Below the pieces are notes generated by a model, which was given only the letters and a program-made list of their open reading frames with translations, did not search any database and had not been told where the DNA came from. A program made the translations under genes and the position numbers. A stretch of 9,373 nt of DNA from an uncultured Opitutia bacterium (GTDB lineage Bacteria > Verrucomicrobiota > Verrucomicrobiia > Opitutales > UBA953), in assembly GCA_903840235.1 (NCBI GenBank), contig CAIMFE010000039.1, positions 1-9,373 on the forward strand, given 5' to 3'. Positions 1 through 7,264 of this stretch are shown piece by piece. Each line of letters opens with the position of its first letter. Within the stretch, counting starts at the first letter, position 1.

Positions 1-462
1 GCTACCCAAAAGACGGTCGACGGTCCTTCTAAGAAGGATTGGAAGGGTGGACGTACGGCTGCACAAAACATCATTCCTTCATCCACGGGTGCTGCTCGTG
101 CCGTAGCTTTAGTTTTACCTGAAGTTAAAGGTAAGCTCACTGGTATGGCCTTACGCGTACCTGTTCCTACTGTCTCCGTTGTCGATCTCACCGTTAAGAC
201 GGTGAAAGACACGAGCTTAGCAGAAATCAAAGCTGCGCTGAAGAAAGCTTCCGAAACTTACCTCAAAGGTATTCTCGCTTACACTGAAGACGAAGTCGTT
301 TCCTCTGACTTCATTCACGATAAACACTCGTCGATTTTTGACGCGGGTTCATCGATTGAGTTAAACAAGAACTTCTTCAAACTCATCAGCTGGTACGATA
401 ACGAGTGGGGTTATTCCAACCGCGTGGTTGAACTCCTTGCTAAAGTTACCGCCAAACTGTAA
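1..462 (+). CDS. gap: Glyceraldehyde-3-phosphate dehydrogenase (3' part; 5' end outside window)
   Basis: C-terminal 153 residues of a phosphorylating glyceraldehyde-3-phosphate dehydrogenase, the cytoplasmic glycolytic enzyme that turns glyceraldehyde-3-phosphate, NAD and phosphate into 1,3-bisphosphoglycerate. The reading frame is open from base 1, so the start and the catalytic cysteine region lie upstream of the window. Visible family signatures, in order, are TVDGPSKKDWKGGR, QNIIPSSTGAARAV, GKLTGMALRVP, VSVVDLTV, KGILAYTEDEVVSSDF and the C-terminal KLISWYDNEWGYSNRVVEL. These are the hallmark blocks of class I GapA enzymes from bacteria and eukaryotes. The gene ends at TAA 460-462 and is followed closely by a strong hairpin terminator, so it appears to end its own transcript rather than read into pgk. 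The cofactor preference (NAD or NADP) cannot be judged because the N-terminal Rossmann fold is missing here. Confidence 0.97.
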   Translation, partial: ATQKTVDGPSKKDWKGGRTAAQNIIPSSTGAARAVALVLPEVKGKLTGMALRVPVPTVSVVDLTVKTVKDTSLAEIKAALKKASETYLKGILAYTEDEVVSSDFIHDKHSSIFDAGSSIELNKNFFKLISWYDNEWGYSNRVVELLAKVTAKL

Positions 463-484
463 GTTTTAAGTCGAAATGAACTAC

Positions 485-520
485 GACAGGCGATCCGAGC
501 GGGTCGCCTGTCTTGTTTTT
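485..520 (+). terminator. Rho-independent terminator after gap
   Basis: A 12-bp stem with one G-T wobble pairs GACAGGCGATCC (485-496) with GGGTCGCCTGTC (501-512) around a GAGC tetraloop. It is followed by TTGTTTTT (513-520). It lies 22 bases after the gap stop codon. Its position separates gap transcription from pgk-tpiA. The opposite strand lacks a matching T tract, so it should act only on the + strand. Confidence 0.9.
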
Positions 521-561
521 GGCCTAAAATAGGTCCCGCGACGATACTTTGGCATTCGTAG

Positions 562-570
562 TGCTTTAAT
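562..570 (+). promoter_or_regulatory. Possible extended -10 element of a pgk-tpiA promoter
   Basis: TGCTTTAAT at 562-570 fits an extended -10 (TGn followed by a five-of-six match to TATAAT). It lies between the gap terminator and the pgk start, where a promoter is needed if the terminator works. No good -35 box sits 16-18 bases upstream. A transcript starting near 577 would have a leader of about 40 bases. This is pattern matching only, and sigma-factor preference in this organism is unknown. Confidence 0.3.
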
Positions 571-615
571 CTTCCCACCGCTCGAAGAAATCTTTTCTCT
601 CCTCCCTTTACAACC

Positions 616-1860
616 ATGTCCGCACCCTCCCTTAAATCACTCGGCTCAATCTCTGGTCTTCGCGCCCTCGTCCGTGTCGACTTCAATGTCCCGCAAGACA
701 AGAAGACCGGAGTCATTACCAATACTCAACGTATTGCGGCCGCACTCCCCACCATTCGTTTCTTGCTCGAAGGCGGTGCCTCTTGCGTGTTGATGTCACA
801 CCTCGGTCGTCCCGATGGCAAAGTGGTCGAGAAATTTTCTCTGCGCTCTGTCGCTGTTGAATTAGAAAAACTTTTAGGTAAGCCAGTTAAATTTATCTCC
901 AGCTGCGTCGGTCCTGAAGCTGAAGCTGCTGCAAAATCTTTAAAGCCTGGTGAAGTTTTACTTTTAGAAAACCTCCGCTTCCACATCGAAGAAGAAGGAA
1001 AAGTTAAACTTGAAGACGGAACGAGCATGAAGGCTGATCCTGCTAAAGTAGCTGATTTTAGGGCCTCATTATCGCGCTTAGGTGATATCTATGTAAACGA
1101 TGCTTTCGGTACTGCGCACCGCGCTCACTCGTCGATGGTCGGTGTGAATTTACCACGCAAAGCAGCTGGCTTCCTCTTAGAATCAGAACTCAAAGCTTTC
1201 GATATCGTACTCAATAATCCTAAGCGTCCCTTGTTGGCGATTTTAGGTGGTGCCAAAATTGCAGATAAAATTCCTCTCATCCGTAACCTCATCGAGAAGG
1301 CTGACGAAATTATTATTGGTGGTGGAATGGCTTTCACTTTCCGTAAAGTTTGTGACGGAATGGAAATCGGTAATTCGCTCTTCGATCCTGAAGGTGCTAA
1401 AATCGTCGCCGAACTTTTAGAAAAAGCGAAAGCTCGTGGCGTCAAAGTTACTTTGCCCGTCGACTTCACTTGCGGTGATAAATTCTCACCCGATGCTAAT
1501 ACCCAACCTGCCACCATGGCTGGCGGTATCCCTGCTGGTTGGGAAGGTATGGACGGAGGCCCTGAATCTATTAAGCTTTATGAGGCTGCGATTGGCCGTG
1601 CGGGTACCATTATTTGGAATGGCCCTTGCGGTGTTTTTGAATTCGAAAAATTTGCTGTAGGCACCAAGGCCATGGCTCACGCTGTCGCCAAAGCCACGGA
1701 ACGCGGAGCGATTACGATTATTGGCGGTGGCGATACGGCTACCGCTGCCAAGAAATTTGGCGTCGATACAAAGGTGTCGCACTGTTCAACCGGCGGCGGT
1801 GCTTCCCTCGAATATCTTGAAGGCAAAGTTCTTCCCGGTGTTTCAGCTCTCTCTGCTTAA
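616..1860 (+). CDS. pgk: Phosphoglycerate kinase, eukaryote-like type
   Basis: Phosphoglycerate kinase, which transfers the acyl phosphate of 1,3-bisphosphoglycerate to ADP in cytoplasmic glycolysis. The 414 residues are full length for the family. Visible blocks are RVDFNVP (20-26, with the substrate-binding Asp and Asn), SHLGRP (61-66), ENLRF (118-122), YVNDAFGTAHRAHSS (159-173), GGAKIADK (211-218), IIGGGMAFTF (233-242), WNGPCGVFE (334-342), GGGDTA (370-375) and STGGGASLE (391-399). Throughout, and especially at EEEGK plus the following insert (125-150) and GKVLPGVSALS at the end, it resembles animal and fungal Pgk more than the short bacterial type. Start ATG 616 gives the expected N-terminus; the bases before it are pyrimidine-rich with no Shine-Dalgarno sequence. 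tpiA starts 11 bases after the stop, so the two are almost surely co-transcribed. Function is certain; the evolutionary type is my reading from memory of family sequences. Confidence 0.98.
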   Translation: MSAPSLKSLGSISGLRALVRVDFNVPQDKKTGVITNTQRIAAALPTIRFLLEGGASCVLMSHLGRPDGKVVEKFSLRSVAVELEKLLGKPVKFISSCVGPEAEAAAKSLKPGEVLLLENLRFHIEEEGKVKLEDGTSMKADPAKVADFRASLSRLGDIYVNDAFGTAHRAHSSMVGVNLPRKAAGFLLESELKAFDIVLNNPKRPLLAILGGAKIADKIPLIRNLIEKADEIIIGGGMAFTFRKVCDGMEIGNSLFDPEGAKIVAELLEKAKARGVKVTLPVDFTCGDKFSPDANTQPATMAGGIPAGWEGMDGGPESIKLYEAAIGRAGTIIWNGPCGVFEFEKFAVGTKAMAHAVAKATERGAITIIGGGDTATAAKKFGVDTKVSHCSTGGGASLEYLEGKVLPGVSALSA

Positions 1861-1871
1861 TTTTTCTTATC

Positions 1872-2651
1872 ATGTCTAAACGTACTCCTCTCATTGCTGG
1901 TAACTGGAAAATGAACAAGACCGCCACCGAAGGCGTGGAACTTGTTAAAGAAATTTCCGCAGCCTCGGTCGGCTCACACGCTTCCGTTAATGTTGTGCTC
2001 TGTCCGCCATTCACAGCACTCTCTGCGGTGGGTCAGGCGATTGAAGGTTCGTTAATCGCACTAGGTGCGCAAAATATTCACGATAAAGCGAATGGTGCTT
2101 TCACGGGAGAAATCTCCGCGTCGATGCTTCGCAACCTGCACGTTACCCACGTCATTATTGGTCATAGTGAGCGTCGTAGTATTTTTGGTGAAGATGATGC
2201 TTTCGTAAATCGCAAGGTCTTGGCCGCTTTATCTGCGACCTTAAAGCCAATCTTGTGCGTCGGTGAATTACTCGCTGAACGTGAAGCGAATCAAACCATG
2301 GAAGTGGTCCGTCGTCAGCTCGAAGCTGGCTTAGCGGGAGTTCCTGCCGCGAAAGCGGAGAGCGTCATCATCGCTTACGAACCTGTCTGGGCAATTGGTA
2401 CCGGCAAGACTGCTACTCCTGCGATGGCTCAAGAAGTTCACGCGTTCATTCGTAAGCTTCTCGCTCAACAATTTGGTGCCGACACCGCTGCCCGTATTTT
2501 AATTCTCTACGGCGGATCGATGAAGCCAGATAACGCAGACGCTTTATTGGCCGAACAAGATATTGACGGTGGATTAATTGGTGGCGCGGCCCTCGATGCT
2601 AAAAGCTTTACCGAGCTCGTGCGCATTGCGGCGAAGTCTTTAAGCCGATAA
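1872..2651 (+). CDS. tpiA: Triosephosphate isomerase
   Basis: Triosephosphate isomerase, the TIM-barrel enzyme that interconverts dihydroxyacetone phosphate and glyceraldehyde-3-phosphate. The 259 residues match the usual bacterial length of about 250. All catalytic parts are visible: GNWKMNK with Lys13, IIGHSERR with His98, AYEPVWAIGTGKTA with the catalytic base Glu170 followed by the flexible phosphate-gripping loop 6, YGGS (213-216) and the phosphate-binding GGLIGGAAL (233-241). The start ATG 1872 is the only one that gives a proper first beta strand. Only TTTTTCTTATC separates it from the pgk stop, again without a ribosome binding site. It is the last gene of the pgk-tpiA unit: a strong terminator follows 18 bases after the stop. 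In many bacteria secG follows tpiA; here it does not. Confidence 0.98.
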   Translation: MSKRTPLIAGNWKMNKTATEGVELVKEISAASVGSHASVNVVLCPPFTALSAVGQAIEGSLIALGAQNIHDKANGAFTGEISASMLRNLHVTHVIIGHSERRSIFGEDDAFVNRKVLAALSATLKPILCVGELLAEREANQTMEVVRRQLEAGLAGVPAAKAESVIIAYEPVWAIGTGKTATPAMAQEVHAFIRKLLAQQFGADTAARILILYGGSMKPDNADALLAEQDIDGGLIGGAALDAKSFTELVRIAAKSLSR

Positions 2652-2669
2652 ATCGTCAATTTTTGACCT

Positions 2670-2710
2670 AGAGACGATTAGCCCGACAGGGGTTAATCGT
2701 CTCTTTTTCT
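2670..2710 (+). terminator. Rho-independent terminator after tpiA
   Basis: AGAGACGATTAGCCC (2670-2684) pairs with GGGGTTAATCGTCTCT (the arm beginning at 2690) as a stem of about 15 bp with one G-T wobble and a GACAG loop (2685-2689). Its 3' arm runs into TTTTT (2704-2708). It ends the pgk-tpiA unit and isolates it from the respiratory operon. Confidence 0.9.
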
Positions 2711-2936
2711 AATAGTGTTTACGGGCCAAATCGGCCCTCGTTTGGTGGTTTTTACAAAGATTTACCAATAGTTTTAACATAAACTGCTGAATATAAACAT
2801 CTTACAAACTTATTATTGTTCAATTTACAGGTTATGAACAGGGTACTGACAGTAGATTGACTAAAATTACCCTCAAAATCGTTGAAAATTTCGGTTGCGA
2901 AGGGGGGTAGGTTTTGTGGCTCTATAGAACTTATTC
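2711..2936 (+). promoter_or_regulatory. AT-rich leader region of the ACIII operon
   Basis: This is 226 bases without a convincing gene, more AT-rich than the flanking genes, between the tpiA terminator and the first ORF of the actA operon. It must hold the operon promoter if the terminator works. The best sigma70-like pair I can find is TTTACA (2751-2756) and TAACAT (2775-2780) with an 18-base spacer, matching consensus at five and four positions. TTGACT (2858-2863) has no good -10 partner. A short inverted repeat GGGCC-AAATC-GGCCC (2723-2737) sits just after the terminator. I see no recognisable riboswitch or operator. The promoter position is a weak call. Confidence 0.4.
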
Positions 2937-3131
2937 ATGAGCGAGAAAAGCACCTCTAGGCAAAACTTCCTAATCAAAGCTGGCACGACTGTCGCCTCTG
3001 TTTTGTCTCTTGGTTTTTTGTCTAAAGGAACTGGCTCAACTTCTGCTTCTTCTCGGAAAACATTCACCGTGTCTTCCACGCTTTCTGCCCAACCCGAAGG
3101 CCGCGCAGTAGCGCGAAACACTTCACGTTAA
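2937..3131 (+). CDS. Small protein with Tat/Sec-like leader, unknown function
   Basis: A 64-codon ORF that I do not recognise. It begins MSEKSTSRQNFLIKAG and continues into a short apolar stretch (about residues 15-29), followed by a Ser/Thr-rich, basic tail with no cysteine. SRQNFLIKAG resembles a Tat motif (S-R-R-x-F-L-K) with the second arginine replaced by glutamine, so it could be a degenerate Tat signal, a Sec signal or a membrane anchor. It lies 18 bases before actA in the same direction and downstream of the only likely promoter region, so it probably shares the actA transcript. No Shine-Dalgarno sequence precedes it, but that is true of every gene here. Its codon use includes AGG, CGG and CTA, which look rarer in the neighbours. 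Against it being a gene: it is short, low in complexity and matches no family I can name. Small Tat-leader proteins beside molybdoenzyme operons, such as the short protein near formate dehydrogenases, are a loose precedent only. Confidence 0.5.
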   Translation: MSEKSTSRQNFLIKAGTTVASVLSLGFLSKGTGSTSASSRKTFTVSSTLSAQPEGRAVARNTSR

Positions 3132-3149
3132 TTTTATCGTTCGCTCCCG

Positions 3150-3851
3150 ATGCGTAAACTTATTGAATTTCTTAATCGACCATCCGCTCGCGGTAATTTT
3201 TTCCGCCGTTCGATTAACAATCTCCCGTTTCAAATCCTGGTTTGTTTATTAGCGACCGGTGCGGTTGTCGTCGCGGCGATTAATGAATACGCCACGAATA
3301 AGTATTTGAATGTCGGTTACACGCCTGATCAACCCGTCGCTTTTGATCACTCCTTTCACGCTGGGCCTGATTCCGTTCTCGGACTTGACTGTCGTTATTG
3401 CCATAATTTCGTTGATCGTTCTGGTCACTCCAACGTGCCTACTTCCAGCACCTGTTGGAACTGTCACAGCCAAGTTAAGTCCGACAGTCCCGCGCTAGCC
3501 TTGATTCGTCGTAGCGTGGAAACTGGTGAAGCCGTTCGCTGGGTTAAAGTTCACAAAGCGCCCGACTACGTTTATTTCAATCACGCCGTGCACATCAATC
3601 GCGGTGTCAGTTGCGTGGAATGTCACGGTCGTATCGATCAACAAGTCGTGGTCGGTCAGCAAAAATCTTTGAACATGAGTTTCTGTTTAGATTGTCACCG
3701 CAATCCTGAACAATACCTCCGTCCGGTCGATAAAGTGACTGATTTGGCGTGGAAAGCTGAATCGCCTGAAGCGCAAGCCGCTCAGGGAACCAAGTTCGTA
3801 CACGACTGGAAAGTTAACCCGCCCCAAAGCTGTTCTGGCTGCCACCGCTAA
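3150..3851 (+). CDS. actA: ACIII subunit ActA, membrane-anchored pentaheme cytochrome c
   Basis: Pentaheme c-type cytochrome of Alternative Complex III, which takes electrons from the ActB Fe-S clusters on the outer face of the membrane and passes them on toward ActE or an oxidase. The 233-residue protein has a basic N-terminus, one uncleaved membrane segment (about 27-45) and five CXXCH heme sites: CRYCH (81), CWNCH (102), CVECH (155), CLDCH (179) and CSGCH (228). This is the heme number known for ActA. Further histidines in FDHSFHAG (65-72), VHKAP (134-138) and FNHAVHIN (143-150) are likely distal heme ligands. The protein ends one residue after the last heme motif. It is the first recognised gene of the operon; actB begins 14 bases after its stop. 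Maturation needs a cytochrome c assembly system, which is not in the window. Confidence 0.96.
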   Translation: MRKLIEFLNRPSARGNFFRRSINNLPFQILVCLLATGAVVVAAINEYATNKYLNVGYTPDQPVAFDHSFHAGPDSVLGLDCRYCHNFVDRSGHSNVPTSSTCWNCHSQVKSDSPALALIRRSVETGEAVRWVKVHKAPDYVYFNHAVHINRGVSCVECHGRIDQQVVVGQQKSLNMSFCLDCHRNPEQYLRPVDKVTDLAWKAESPEAQAAQGTKFVHDWKVNPPQSCSGCHR

Positions 3852-3865
3852 AATAAAATTTCTCA

Positions 3866-6800
3866 ATGAGTAAGAAAGTTTTTCAACATCCTATTGCCCA
3901 AGAGGGCGAAACTACGGGACCTACCTACTGGCGTAGTCTCGATGAACGTAACAAGTCGCCCGAGTTCCGTACGCGTGCTGAACGTGAATTCTTGGACGAT
4001 GCTGCAAATATCTCCAAAGTTGAACGTCGTGAATTCTTAATGTTGATGGGTGCCTCTTTCGGCTTAGCTGGCTTGGGCCTCGCCGGATGTCGCGAGCCAC
4101 GTAACCATACTTTACCTTACAGCAAACAACCAGAGAACACGATTCCTGGCGTCGCTACTTATTACGCGAGTTCCTTCCCTGGTGAGTTAGCCAATCAGCC
4201 TTTGATTGTTGAAACCCATCAACATCGTCCGACCAAAGTTGAAGGAAATCCCAGCCACCGCGCCAGCGGTTCGGCTTCATCGAAATTTGCTCAAGCGAGT
4301 GTGCTTGATCTTTACGATCCTGAGCGTGCGCAAGCTTCCATCGGCTCCAGCGGTTCAATTATTTCTGTTTCTGAAGTTCGTGATTTAATTCGCAAACTCG
4401 CCGCCTCCGAAAAAGCCAATGGTGGTGCCGGCTTAGCATTCTTAGCTCGTCCTTCTTCTTCGCCAACACGCGCTGCATTAGTTGCCACGATAAAAGAAAT
4501 TTTACCTCAAGCTCGTTTTGTTGAGTACACTCCCGTCGCACAAAATCGTGCTGAAGTCGCACTGGGTGCACGCATTTTACCCGACTATGCTCAAGCTCGT
4601 CGCATCTTAAGTCTCGATGCTGATTTCTTAGGCTCGGGTGATGGTGCCGTTGAAAATACACGCACTTATTCCAGTGGTCGTCGTGCGGATAACGCTGAAG
4701 AAGCGGATAAGATGACTCGTCTGTACGTAGTGGAGTCGACCTTCACGCTCACGGGTGCTGCGGCCGATCACCGTCTCCGCGCTTCCACCTCACATATTTC
4801 TGGTTTAGCCATTTTATTTGCTGCTGAAGTTCTCGCTCAAACGGGAAGTAAATCTGATGCTGCTGTTTTAACGTCGAAAGTTTCAGGTATTTCCGTTCCC
4901 GAAGTTTGGATTAAGGAATGTGTAGCTGATTTAGTGAGTGCTAAGGAAAAAGCACTCATCGTTGCTGGTGACCATCTTTCTGTTGATGCGCATCGTGCGG
5001 TTTACTTAGCGAACAAAGCCCTGAATGCTTCCATTCGCGTCGTTGAATCTAATGCATCCGCCTCGAATTCGATTGCTGAATTAGTTGTCCAACCTGCCAA
5101 CACATTAATTATCTTAGGCGGTAATCCTGCTTACGATGCTCCGGCGGATGTCGATTTTGCTAAAGCAGTGAAGTCGGCTAAAAATGTTGTTCGTCTCGGT
5201 TATCATGGTCCAGCCTTTGACGAAACTTCTGCCTTAGTGAAATCAGTCGGCGGCACTGTCATTGCTGCCTCTCACTATTTAGAAAGCTGGTCCGACGGTC
5301 GCACGCTTGATGGTTCCTATGTGCCCGTGCAGCCCATGATTGAGCCACTTTTCCCCACACTTTCGGAACTCGATGTCTTAACTCCGTTTGCAGGAAAAAA
5401 TCAAGAGCCCTACGCTTTGGTTCGCGAAACTTTTAATCGTCTCGCTAAAAATAATTCTGATACTGCCTTTGCTGCATGGTTAGCGGAAGGCGTTCTTACG
5501 GAAACAACGAGTGCTACGAAGAAAATTAAACTCGATGTAGATAGCGTCCAAAAATTTGCCGCTCCAGAATTGTCCTTCAGTTCACTCGAAGCACGTATTT
5601 TACCGAGCGTACATACGGGCGACGGATTATATGCGAATAACGGTTGGTTGGCCGAAGCACCCGATCCCATGTCCAAGACTTCATGGGAAAATATCATTCT
5701 CATCAGTCCGAAACTCGCCGCCAAACTTGATATCGAACCAACGGCTGGGGTAATCCAAAAGATCGGTGCGCTTAATCGAAACATCAATCAGATGGTCGAT
5801 GGTAAGCTCATTGCTCACTACGCAAAATTAACGCTTAACGGCGTCAGCATTAAAGGACCTCTGTTTATTATGCCTGGTATGGCTGATTTCACTGTTGGTC
5901 TGCAATTAGGTTTTGGTCGTACGATTGCTGGACGCGTAGCCACCCGTGTCGCTGAGCGTTTACAAGGTAAAGTAGTCGGTAACGGATTTAACGTTTATCC
6001 TTTTGTTAATTCACAATCCTCAGCTGTTCGTACGGGCGTAAAATTAGAACTCACTGGTGAAAGTCTCCCTGTTTGTAACACCCAAGATCACTGGTCGATG
6101 GAAGGTCGCGATGTAGTTCGCGAAGGAAATGCTGAAGATTTACATCATAACGAAAATTTTGCGAAACTCGGAATCGATGGACACGCACCAGCGGTTTACG
6201 GAAAAGACGAAAATCTTTCTGCAGCTGAAAAAGCGGTGCTCACTCCGCGTGGAAATTCTGCGTATGAGCATCCTAATCACACCGTGGCTCCAAATGTCGC
6301 CGTTTGGAAGGGTCACGAAAGTGAATTCCCTGTTCAACAGCAGTGGGGCATGTCGATCGATTTAAATACCTGTACCGGTTGCAATGCTTGCGTGACTGCA
6401 TGTCAGGCGGAAAATAATATTCCAGTGGTGGGACGTGACCAAGTGTTGAAGGGTCGTAACATGCATTGGATTCGCTTAGACCGTTACTTCTTTGACGGTC
6501 GTGATCAAGCAGGCACCGCGATTCCCGAAGATCCTCAAGTTACTTTCATGGGTGTTGCTTGTCAGCACTGCGAAACCGCACCTTGCGAAACAGTTTGTCC
6601 GGCCAACGCCACCGTGCACGACGATCAAGGCCTCAACACGATGGCTTACAATCGTTGTATCGGTACACGTTATTGCGCTAATAACTGTCCGTACAAAGTT
6701 CGTCGCTTCAACTTCCTCGATTACAATAAGCGCGAAGCTGGACACTACTACGAAGGACCTCTCGGACCTGCTAAATTACCTAAGGATCCTGCTGATCTTC

Positions 6801-7243
6801 CGCAGATGCAGAAGAATCCAGACGTCTCTGTGCGTATGCGCGGCGTGATGGAAAAATGCACTTATTGCGTACAACGTATTCAAGAAGCAAAAATCCAAGC
6901 CAAAGTTCGTGCGAAGGATTCGGCAAATCATCGCGTTGCGGATGGCACGATTCAAGTGGCTTGCCAACAAGCCTGCCCAGCGGAAGCGATTGAGTTCGGT
7001 GATATCACTGATCCTAATTCACGCGTCGCAAAAGCGAAAGCCTCCACACGCACTTACGGTGCTCTCACTTATTTAAATACTCGTCCACGCACGACTTACC
7101 AAGCGAAGTTACGCAACATCAATGCACGCATGCCTGGTGCAAATCGTGTTCCGCTCTCACGCAAGGAGATGGCTGGTCGAGAAGGGCAGAGTGGTCCGGA
7201 GCATGGTGCACCGGCTCATAAATCTGAAACACACACCAAGTAA
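3866..7243 (+). CDS. actB: ACIII subunit ActB, fused molybdopterin-oxidoreductase-like and Fe-S protein
   Basis: Largest ACIII subunit, related to complex iron-sulfur molybdoenzymes; it carries electrons from the quinol site in ActC to the hemes. 1125 residues in three parts. (1) Residues 1-75 form an extended Tat leader: a conserved cytoplasmic stretch with YWRSLDER (21-28), then VERREFLMLMGAS with RR at 54-55, then an apolar run ending in a lipobox LAGC with Cys75. (2) About 80-800 is the molybdopterin-oxidoreductase-like part; only two cysteines occur here, so the usual N-terminal 4Fe-4S site is absent, consistent with the cofactor-free ActB1 domain. NNGWLAEAPDP and NTQDHWSMEGR are family blocks. 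(3) About 825-1060 is the ferredoxin-like part with C836-C839-C842-C846, C899-C902-C907-C911, C931-C937-C941 and C998-C1001-C1033-C1037, enough for three 4Fe-4S clusters and one 3Fe-4S cluster. The tail is His-rich. actC follows after 21 bases. Confidence 0.97.
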   Translation: MSKKVFQHPIAQEGETTGPTYWRSLDERNKSPEFRTRAEREFLDDAANISKVERREFLMLMGASFGLAGLGLAGCREPRNHTLPYSKQPENTIPGVATYYASSFPGELANQPLIVETHQHRPTKVEGNPSHRASGSASSKFAQASVLDLYDPERAQASIGSSGSIISVSEVRDLIRKLAASEKANGGAGLAFLARPSSSPTRAALVATIKEILPQARFVEYTPVAQNRAEVALGARILPDYAQARRILSLDADFLGSGDGAVENTRTYSSGRRADNAEEADKMTRLYVVESTFTLTGAAADHRLRASTSHISGLAILFAAEVLAQTGSKSDAAVLTSKVSGISVPEVWIKECVADLVSAKEKALIVAGDHLSVDAHRAVYLANKALNASIRVVESNASASNSIAELVVQPANTLIILGGNPAYDAPADVDFAKAVKSAKNVVRLGYHGPAFDETSALVKSVGGTVIAASHYLESWSDGRTLDGSYVPVQPMIEPLFPTLSELDVLTPFAGKNQEPYALVRETFNRLAKNNSDTAFAAWLAEGVLTETTSATKKIKLDVDSVQKFAAPELSFSSLEARILPSVHTGDGLYANNGWLAEAPDPMSKTSWENIILISPKLAAKLDIEPTAGVIQKIGALNRNINQMVDGKLIAHYAKLTLNGVSIKGPLFIMPGMADFTVGLQLGFGRTIAGRVATRVAERLQGKVVGNGFNVYPFVNSQSSAVRTGVKLELTGESLPVCNTQDHWSMEGRDVVREGNAEDLHHNENFAKLGIDGHAPAVYGKDENLSAAEKAVLTPRGNSAYEHPNHTVAPNVAVWKGHESEFPVQQQWGMSIDLNTCTGCNACVTACQAENNIPVVGRDQVLKGRNMHWIRLDRYFFDGRDQAGTAIPEDPQVTFMGVACQHCETAPCETVCPANATVHDDQGLNTMAYNRCIGTRYCANNCPYKVRRFNFLDYNKREAGHYYEGPLGPAKLPKDPADLPQMQKNPDVSVRMRGVMEKCTYCVQRIQEAKIQAKVRAKDSANHRVADGTIQVACQQACPAEAIEFGDITDPNSRVAKAKASTRTYGALTYLNTRPRTTYQAKLRNINARMPGANRVPLSRKEMAGREGQSGPEHGAPAHKSETHTK

Positions 7244-7264
7244 TTCTAAACGAATTTTTAATCC

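Noticed and set aside
145..462. ATG 145 as a separate gene start
   Set aside because: The same frame is open to base 1 with conserved GAPDH sequence upstream of 145, so this is an internal Met of gap.
1125..1517. 130-codon minus-strand ORF inside pgk
   Set aside because: It lies fully opposite a conserved gene; its protein is Ser/Pro/Lys-rich with no family motif and is explained by the codon bias of pgk.
2723..2737. GGGCC-AAATC-GGCCC inverted repeat as a second terminator
   Set aside because: Only a 5-bp stem and no T tract directly after it; it could be chance or a weak operator.
2873..3121. 82-codon minus-strand ORF opposite the small pre-actA ORF
   Set aside because: It points against all genes here and has no leader, motif or sensible neighbour. 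The + strand ORF has a signal-like start and operon spacing, so it is the better candidate.
5410..5787. 125-codon minus-strand ORF inside actB
   Set aside because: Shadow of actB; no recognisable domain and no intergenic support.
3866..6300. ActB as a catalytic molybdenum enzyme
   Set aside because: The N-terminal CxxCxxxC cluster site is missing and the neighbours are clearly ActA, ActC, ActD and ActE, so it is the cofactor-free ACIII form.
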